A stretch of 64,000 nt of DNA from Methylocystis silviterrae (GTDB lineage Bacteria; Pseudomonadota; Alphaproteobacteria; Rhizobiales; Beijerinckiaceae). Below the pieces are notes generated by a model that had not been told where the DNA came from, made no database searches, and saw only the letters and a list, made by a program, of their open reading frames with translations. The translations under genes and the position numbers were made by a program. The stretch covers positions 58,467-122,466 of the forward strand of contig NZ_JABVWW010000008.1 in the NCBI RefSeq assembly GCF_013350005.1, written 5' to 3'. Shown here in pieces: positions 59,553 to 64,000 of this stretch (the first letter of the stretch is position 1; the number at the start of each line of letters is the position of its first letter).

Positions 59553-60842
59553 TTAGAGCGTGGCTCCCGCCTGGAACTTCGGAATAACCGGACCGCCGAT
59601 TTCAGCTCTCTGACGCTCGCCAGAGGGGCTGAAGAAGAACAGCAGTCCGCCAAACTGGCTATCGGTGTCATAGGCGAGATCAGACAGGCGTTCGATGTCG
59701 AAGCGGGCGTCCTGAACGATCACTTCCAGGTCGCGAGTCTCGCCGGGCGCGATCGGGTTGGGATCGCTCACGGAAAGGCCACGGTCGGCAAGCAGATAGT
59801 CAGGGAAATCCGGCCGCGTCGTGAAGACTTCCGGATTGAGGAAGCGCAGACCCGCGGCAGTGAATTCGCCGAGCCGGATCGGCTCCTTGCCATTGTTGGT
59901 CACCTTCGCCCTGATCCGCAATTCGCGGCCCGGCACCGTATAGGAGCCGCCCTTGAATTGAACGGCGACGGTCGACCGCGGCTCGTCGATCGGCGAGATG
60001 CCGGTCAGCAAGCCCGCCTGCATCGGCAGCGTGCGCGGGAACTCCCGGTTGGCGGCGGCATAGAAGACGAGCACAGCCAAGAGAACCGCGGCAAGGGTGA
60101 TCGCTCCGATCCGCTTTTCGCTTTGACCGATCAGCTCGCGGCCCTTGCCGGCCTTGACCTGCCAATATCGGACGATGATCCCCTTGGTCATGAACCAATA
60201 GAGAATCCAGGCGGCGGCGGCAGCCATCCAGAAGAAGTGATAGATATAGGTCCAGGTGATCCCATAGGTTTCGAGATCGATCGTCGAACCTTCGAGCAGC
60301 GTCACGGGATTGGTGAAATCCTTCATGTCGCCCTTGATGGTGATCCACTGGCCCGGACCGACGATCGGGCCGCCGTCCTTGACGTTGATCTGGACATGGA
60401 CGTGATAGCGGCCTTGTCGGCGCGCTTTCAGGACGATCTTGTATTCATAGTCCTTGCCGACATCCATCGAGAAGGTGCGCGGCACCGGCACTTCGCCGAC
60501 GAAGGCGCTCTTGCGGATGAGCACCGGTCCCGGCTCGCCGACGTTGAGAAATGATTCGCCGGGCCTGGCGACGGCTTGCGGCCAGCCGGAAAACACATGC
60601 ACCTTTCCGGTGAGCTCCATCTCGTCATTCACATTGAGCTCGGTCTTCGACCATTTGACGTCATACCAGTTGAGCGTGCGCATGCGCAGGAAGGCCTGCT
60701 GCGAACGTTCGCCATGCGCGGCGGCGGGCGTGGCCGCCGGCAAGGTCGTTAGCGCGCCTGCAACGGCCAATCCGAGGATCCAAAGGCGGACGACGCGGGC
60801 CGTCGCGCATTTGGCCATCGATTGCAAATTCAAGCTTTTCAT
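59553..60842 (-). CDS. pmoB: Particulate methane monooxygenase subunit B
   Basis: The periplasmic cupredoxin-bearing subunit of pMMO, 429 residues. A signal peptide ends before His43 (AAAHGERSQQ), making His43 the mature N-terminal residue. With His147 and His149 (GRYHVHVQ) it forms the CuB site; numbering is offset by exactly 10 from the well-studied His33/137/139. Two membrane helices (near 210-232 and 258-278) separate the two cupredoxin domains. GGAG lies 9 bases before the ATG. It is the last gene of the operon. Confidence 0.97.
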   Translation of the reverse strand: MKSLNLQSMAKCATARVVRLWILGLAVAGALTTLPAATPAAAHGERSQQAFLRMRTLNWYDVKWSKTELNVNDEMELTGKVHVFSGWPQAVARPGESFLNVGEPGPVLIRKSAFVGEVPVPRTFSMDVGKDYEYKIVLKARRQGRYHVHVQINVKDGGPIVGPGQWITIKGDMKDFTNPVTLLEGSTIDLETYGITWTYIYHFFWMAAAAAWILYWFMTKGIIVRYWQVKAGKGRELIGQSEKRIGAITLAAVLLAVLVFYAAANREFPRTLPMQAGLLTGISPIDEPRSTVAVQFKGGSYTVPGRELRIRAKVTNNGKEPIRLGEFTAAGLRFLNPEVFTTRPDFPDYLLADRGLSVSDPNPIAPGETRDLEVIVQDARFDIERLSDLAYDTDSQFGGLLFFFSPSGERQRAEIGGPVIPKFQAGATL

Positions 60843-60871
60843 CTGGAGTTACTCCCTTGCATTTTTTGCCG

Positions 60872-60893
60872 CCGGAGCCGTCGCCGGCTCCGG
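60872..60893 (-). promoter_or_regulatory. Hairpin between pmoA and pmoB
   Basis: CCGGAGCCG-tcgc-CGGCTCCGG, a perfect 9-bp stem in the 70-base pmoA-pmoB spacer. An A-run, not a T-run, follows on the coding strand, so it more likely affects mRNA processing or stability than termination. Confidence 0.55.
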
Positions 60894-60912
60894 TGAAATT
60901 GCGCGTCGCGTC

Positions 60913-61683
60913 CTAGACCTCTTCGATCTCGAGATATTTCGTCGTCGAGAACCATTTGCCCACGTTCCACCACAGGAAGTAGACGAGCATCGAAATGAAG
61001 CCGGAGAAGAAGGCGGCGACCGGAACCACGTCCTTGCCGAAGGTGCGCAGCGTGCCGCGCTCGACCATGCGGATGTATTCCGGGGTGCCAGTGCGGACGT
61101 AGTTGAAGCCGATGAGGTCGGCGAGCGTGAGCAGCACGCCGTCGATTTCAGTGGCCTGATGATATTGCGCCAACACAGGCCAGTTGATCGGATAGAACAG
61201 GAGGCCCCAGCCAAGGCCGCCGAGGAGCGCCGTGACCAGCCAGCTGCCCGAGATCATCAGCACGATGTCGAGCCAGAAGCCCATTGGAATGAGCGCCGAC
61301 GGAAACACCAGATTGATCGGGAAGAAGGTCCAACCCCAGAAGTTGTCATAGCGGTTGATCCACTCGCCAATCAGCAGGGCGAGCACGACGGTCGTGGCGC
61401 CGATCGGCAGTCGGAACCTCGTCCAGAAGAAGGACTGCGAGGCCGCAGCGAAGCACATGGCGACGATCGGCGTCACCGTCGGCCACATGCGTCGATCTTT
61501 GAAGTCGATCCAGAAATCCCAGTCGCCGGCGAGCAGCATGTAATGGATGTGGAAGGAGCCGAGCAGCACGGCAAACAGGATCACCAGCAGGATCCAATCC
61601 GTCAGAATGACGCAGCCGAGAAACTCTTCTTTCGATTTCCAGGTCTTACCGGCTGGCAAGCCTGATTCAGTTGATGCCGACAT
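60913..61683 (-). CDS. pmoA: Particulate methane monooxygenase subunit A
   Basis: The membrane subunit used as the standard methanotroph marker, 256 residues with seven helices. Landmarks are CVILTDWILLVILFAVLLGS, AGDWDFWIDFKDRRMWPTV, LLIGEWINRYDNFWGWTFFP, GWGLLFYPINWPVLAQYHQA and EYIRMVERGTLRTFGKDVVP. Many positions (for example TPIVAMCFAAASQSFFWTRF and QATEIDGVLLTLADLIGFN) differ from the common type II PmoA1 as I recall it, which suggests the PmoA2 isozyme. GAGAGG precedes the ATG. Confidence 0.96.
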   Translation of the reverse strand: MSASTESGLPAGKTWKSKEEFLGCVILTDWILLVILFAVLLGSFHIHYMLLAGDWDFWIDFKDRRMWPTVTPIVAMCFAAASQSFFWTRFRLPIGATTVVLALLIGEWINRYDNFWGWTFFPINLVFPSALIPMGFWLDIVLMISGSWLVTALLGGLGWGLLFYPINWPVLAQYHQATEIDGVLLTLADLIGFNYVRTGTPEYIRMVERGTLRTFGKDVVPVAAFFSGFISMLVYFLWWNVGKWFSTTKYLEIEEV

Positions 61684-61713
61684 GTTTTCCTCTCTCGAAT
61701 TGATCTTGCTGAA

Positions 61714-61764
61714 GGAAAGCGGCGGCCCCGCCCGGCCTTCGCCCTTGGTCGACGGCCGCTTTCC
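61714..61764 (-). promoter_or_regulatory. Hairpin between pmoC and pmoA
   Basis: GGAAAGCGGC (61714-61723) pairs with GCCGCTTTCC (61755-61764), a 10-bp stem with a 31-base GC-rich loop in the 117-base spacer. No T-run follows, so it probably stabilises or defines the 3' end of a pmoC-only transcript, allowing uneven subunit levels. That role is inference. Confidence 0.6.
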
Positions 61765-61800
61765 GTTTTCGATGAATTTGTGCGCGCGAGTTGACGCGCG

Positions 61801-62580
61801 TTAGAGCGCGAGAGCGTCCTTCTCGTATTCCTTGCTGAGTTCGATCACGCGATCGAGCACCTGGCGCGCAACGCCGAAAACGGCGAGCGCGAACCAGCCG
61901 AAGAACACGAAGCCCCAGTGCAGCGGGGCGGTGAACAGCTCTTCCATGAACCAGAAAGTGTGGCCCCACTCGTTCAGGCCGATGTTCGGGAAAATCATGA
62001 ACGGCCCGGCGAAGAACATCAGGAAGGCGAGCGAGATTCGCTTGGAGAATTGCGGGATGCGCGTATGCGCATACATGAAGGCGCCCCAGCCGCAGATGAT
62101 GTAGATCGGATAGCTGAGGTAGAACTCGAGGATATGGCTTGGCGTGAAATCGGTGTCGCGAATGACCGTCTGATGCCAGGTGCCATCCTGTTCGGTGAAG
62201 TAAGAGGCGCCCCAGTAGACCGAGAAGGCGTAAACCGCGAGCCAGCCGATGAGGGTCAGGATGCGGCGCATCTCCTCGCGCGGCGCGACGGCGTCGATGT
62301 TGCGGTCGCGCGTCTTCCAGAGATAACCGCCGATGGCGCAGAAGGCGACGAACTCGAGCGGCAGCTCGGTCCACATCAAATTCATCCAGTAGGTCTGGAA
62401 TTCCGGCGCGAAGGAATCGAGGCCGGCCTTCCATCCGAAATATTGCTCATAGATTCGGATGCCGACGTAAAACACCAGCATCACGCCCATGGTGATGTAG
62501 GCGGGCTTGAAGTTCACGATCGTATCGGTCACGTCGGCTTGTGCGGCGCTCACGGCTTTTTCTGTCGTTTGATTCATCAT
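61801..62580 (-). CDS. pmoC: Particulate methane monooxygenase subunit C
   Basis: The membrane subunit that holds the CuC/CuD site thought to be catalytic, 259 residues. Asp132, His136 and His149 (EQDGTWHQTVIRDTDFTPSH) keep the D-x3-H-x12-H spacing of Asp156/His160/His173. Helices include YITMGVMLVFYVGIRIYEQY and LSYPIYIICGWGAFMYAHT. Started at 62580 because GAGGAGAGG lies 6 bases upstream; a second ATG is the next codon. First gene of pmoCAB, with a leader of roughly 175 bases if the upstream promoter guess is right. Confidence 0.96.
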   Translation of the reverse strand: MMNQTTEKAVSAAQADVTDTIVNFKPAYITMGVMLVFYVGIRIYEQYFGWKAGLDSFAPEFQTYWMNLMWTELPLEFVAFCAIGGYLWKTRDRNIDAVAPREEMRRILTLIGWLAVYAFSVYWGASYFTEQDGTWHQTVIRDTDFTPSHILEFYLSYPIYIICGWGAFMYAHTRIPQFSKRISLAFLMFFAGPFMIFPNIGLNEWGHTFWFMEELFTAPLHWGFVFFGWFALAVFGVARQVLDRVIELSKEYEKDALAL

Positions 62581-62761
62581 TGCCTCTCCTCTTTCGGGCT
62601 CGAGACGCAAGTGCGGTCCCGATTGGCGCTGGGCCTCCCATTGCTGCGATGTGCGCCGCGCAAGGCGCCCGTCTCGCCGCGTGAAGTGGTCAAAAGAGCG
62701 CTTGCGCGATGACCGCTCGCGGCGTGCGCAAACCCGCAGCGGGTTTCACAGCTGGGGGAAG

Positions 62762-62790
62762 CCTATCACGTCGAACACTGTCGCCGTCAA
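62762..62790 (-). promoter_or_regulatory. Possible sigma-70 promoter for pmoCAB
   Basis: On the minus strand TTGACG (62790-62785), a 17-base spacer, then GATAGG (62767-62762). The -35 box matches well and the -10 box poorly, so this is a tentative call; another start in the AT-rich part is equally possible. Confidence 0.35.
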
Positions 62791-62984
62791 GCAAAGTATA
62801 GTATTCAGCATGCGACAATTTGCACCATATGCTGTTTAAAATCTCATTTTATTGCTATAAATATTGAGACTTAAGTTTTGTATATAATTGATACCTGAGT
62901 TTGTTGGCGCGGTTAACCAGCTTTTGATGTATTATAATATGAAACAGCGCCATCTTAGAATGATTTAAGACTAGATTATAGTCA

Positions 62985-63009
62985 AACTTGCGACATGTTG
63001 CCGCAAGTT
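62985..63009. promoter_or_regulatory. Candidate operator upstream of the small membrane protein
   Basis: AACTTGCG, 9 bases, CGCAAGTT: a perfect 8-bp inverted repeat, adjacent to GACTA-n5-TAGTC. Its position, 87 bases before the ATG at 63096, suits a regulator site; the spacing fits a dimeric helix-turn-helix protein. Confidence 0.45.
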
Positions 63010-63095
63010 AAACCTATTGTGCGTCGAGTTGAATCGTTGAAAATCGAAACAGCGCTGATCGACAGCGTCCGCCGCAGTCTATGGAGAGGAAACGG

Positions 63096-63209
63096 ATGAA
63101 GACTTTGCACTCGTTTAATGAACTTGGCTGGGTCGCCTTTTGGGTCGCCTTTTGCGTGTTCCTCTTCGCAATCTTCATTCCGACCGTGAACCGAGCCCTC
63201 AACCTTTAA
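63096..63209 (+). CDS. 37-residue single-helix membrane protein
   Basis: A short ORF with an excellent ribosome site (GGAGAGGA, 5 bases before the ATG). The peptide begins MKTLHSFNELGWVAFW, continues as one hydrophobic helix (VAFCVFLFAIFIP) and ends TVNRALNL. It fits a small inner-membrane subunit with the N-terminus inside or at the interface. It has a separate control region on the left and a hairpin on the right, so it is a complete unit divergent from pmoC. No known family was recognised. I recall that some pMMO crystal structures contain an unassigned helix, so an accessory pMMO subunit is conceivable. Confidence 0.7.
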   Translation: MKTLHSFNELGWVAFWVAFCVFLFAIFIPTVNRALNL

Positions 63210-63229
63210 CCGCCCTCCCCGGCGCGAAC

Positions 63230-63267
63230 GATCGTCCCAACTTGATCTCCCTCGAGTTGGGACGATC
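63230..63267 (+). terminator. Hairpin after the 37-residue protein
   Basis: GATCGTCCCAACT pairs with AGTTGGGACGATC, a perfect 13-bp stem with a 12-base loop, 20 bases after the stop. No T-run follows, but the strength of the stem suggests a transcript end. Confidence 0.65.
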
Positions 63268-63428
63268 CCTGTCCGCGGGGCCGAGGAGAGAGCGAAGACG
63301 CAGGGGCCGAATTGCATGCGCGTCGCCAAAATGTCGCGCCTCACAGGCAAGATATTTCGATACGAACCAATGTCTTTGACCTGAACGATCACGCCGGATA
63401 GGAGCCAAGACAAAGCAGGAAGGATCTG

Positions 63429-63497
63429 ATGCAAAGCAAAATTACAAGGTGGCCCGAAGAGTATAAAAAGAGAAAAATAAATGAGCGGAAACTCTGA
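63429..63497 (+). CDS. 22-codon leader ORF overlapping the transposase start
   Basis: ATG with a strong ribosome site (AGGAAGGA, 5 bases upstream) opens a 22-residue basic peptide, MQSKITRWPEEYKKRKINER then KL. It ends at 63497, inside the transposase gene that starts at 63481 in another frame. The transposase itself has only a poor A-rich ribosome site. This looks like translational coupling or a leader peptide limiting transposase synthesis. Confidence 0.45.
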   Translation: MQSKITRWPEEYKKRKINERKL

Positions 63498-64000
63498 AGA
63501 AGACCATCAGCTGAATTATCGCAAGCGACGGGAAGATTCTCTGCGTGAGCTACTGAGCGGCATCGTGGACAAGCCCTCAAAGGAGATCGTCGAGGAGCTC
63601 AAAAAGGATTTGGGCGTCAGCCGCGCGACCGCCTATCGCATGATGAAAACATTTCGCACCTGCGGGGCCATCACGGCGCCGTGGACGCGTCCGGTAGGCC
63701 GCCCGAAAGGCGCGCGCTGTCTCGATCCGCGCCGCGAGCAGCTCATCCAGGAGGCGATCAAAGCCCATTATTCGCACGCGCTTCGGCCGAGATTCAGAGC
63801 GCTGGTGCAGGACATTCACCAGCGCTGCAGCGAAGAACTGCTGGCGCCGCCGAATTGGCGCACCATTCGCAAGCGTCTGCGCGACTTCGAGGGTCGCGGT
63901 CGCGGCGCGTCCGGCGTCGGGAACTGGACACCTCCAATAACCGGGCTTTTCGTGGACTGGCTGTTGGGCGTGAGGCGGCTCGAGGCCATCCTTCCGGGAA
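63481..64000 (+). CDS. Mu/TniA-type transposase, 3' partial
   Basis: Open to the window end, 173 residues visible. The N-terminal part has a helix-turn-helix (SKEIVEELKKDLGVSRATAY), then GRPKGARCLDPRREQLIQEA and a second DNA-binding helix region (PPNWRTIRKRLRDFEGRG). This architecture fits the N-terminus of TniA/TnsB/MuA-like DDE transposases; the catalytic domain lies outside the window. Terminal repeats could not be identified. It is a sign that the pmoCAB region borders a mobile element. Confidence 0.75.
   Translation, partial: MSGNSEEDHQLNYRKRREDSLRELLSGIVDKPSKEIVEELKKDLGVSRATAYRMMKTFRTCGAITAPWTRPVGRPKGARCLDPRREQLIQEAIKAHYSHALRPRFRALVQDIHQRCSEELLAPPNWRTIRKRLRDFEGRGRGASGVGNWTPPITGLFVDWLLGVRRLEAILPG

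Larger units (their letters stand above)
62581..63095. promoter_or_regulatory. 515-base divergent control region of pmoCAB and the small membrane protein
   Basis: The half nearest pmoC is GC-rich and holds a perfect hairpin AAACCCGC-a-GCGGGTTT (62730-62746), likely in the pmoC leader. From about 62790 to 63000 the sequence becomes strongly AT-rich, unlike the rest of the window. Two inverted repeats lie at its far end: GACTA-n5-TAGTC (62969-62983) and AACTTGCG-n9-CGCAAGTT (62985-63009). No gene was found inside. Confidence 0.7.

Noticed and set aside
59553..62580. Ammonia monooxygenase (amoCAB) instead of methane monooxygenase
   Set aside because: PmoA/B/C features match alphaproteobacterial pMMO, and other genes point to an alphaproteobacterium, whereas amo operons with this order belong mainly to beta/gamma nitrifiers.
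63210..63480. Terminal inverted repeat of the transposon
   Set aside because: I could not find a convincing TniA/Tn7-like end with internal repeats in this stretch, so no attachment or end site is called.

Overview
The window is a GC-rich, gene-dense bacterial chromosome segment. It most likely comes from an alphaproteobacterial (type II, Methylocystis/Methylosinus-like) methanotroph. The main evidence is a complete particulate methane monooxygenase operon, pmoC-pmoA-pmoB, on the minus strand at 59553-62580. Supporting evidence is Rhizobiales-type gene order (dusB/nifR3-ntrB-ntrC-ntrY-ntrX-hfq-hflX next to a fused ispDF), a phasin gene implying polyhydroxybutyrate storage, and dispersed palindromic intergenic repeats of the kind seen in Rhizobiales.

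Layout. 1-6500: a MoxR / DUF58 / BatA-DUF4159 / membrane-protein operon, with its 5' end outside the window. 6667-11313: anmK, an alpha/beta hydrolase, and an ECF sigma factor overlapping a membrane-anchored VWA protein. 11411-18771: a full SUF iron-sulfur cluster operon (iscS-like, sufB, sufC, sufD, sufS, sufT-like, sufA-like). A ParDE-like toxin-antitoxin pair sits exactly between sufB and sufC. 18788-30792: mainly housekeeping genes (TfoX-like, gyrA, pteridine-reductase-like SDR, deoxyinosine glycosylase, metG, methyltransferase, VOC protein, CapA-like, TatD, PhnP-like MBL). 31305-34644: double cold-shock protein, mazG, hflX, hfq. 34874-42307: the Ntr two-component cluster and dusB. 42408-47946: ispDF, arfB, cinA/pncC, COQ10-family protein, a conserved hypothetical, lipA and a small membrane protein, with two repeat-rich intergenic stretches. 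48163-58972: dnaE, a secreted small protein, phasin, a D,D-carboxypeptidase with SPOR domain, a VWA plus J-domain pair, a DUF2478 protein, an orphan amino-acid binding protein and metC. 59048-64000: a Cys-rich secreted protein, pmoCAB, a long AT-rich regulatory region, a divergent 37-residue single-helix membrane protein, and the start of a Mu/TniA-type transposase running off the right edge.

How the parts fit. pMMO oxidises methane at the membrane and depends on copper; all the metal ligands I could place in PmoB and PmoC are present. The SUF operon, LipA and the thiol/PLP enzymes cover cofactor assembly. The Ntr cluster with Hfq handles nitrogen status, and the phasin handles carbon storage. 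The PmoA sequence differs at many positions from the usual type II PmoA1 as I remember it. I infer this is the second, high-affinity isozyme (pmoCAB2), but that needs a phylogeny.

Most interesting leads: the 37-aa membrane protein divergent from pmoCAB, the transposase next to it with a 22-codon leader ORF, the AT-rich palindromic control region, and the scar-free ParDE insertion in the suf operon flanked by a 6-bp direct repeat. I saw no CRISPR array, rRNA or tRNA gene.
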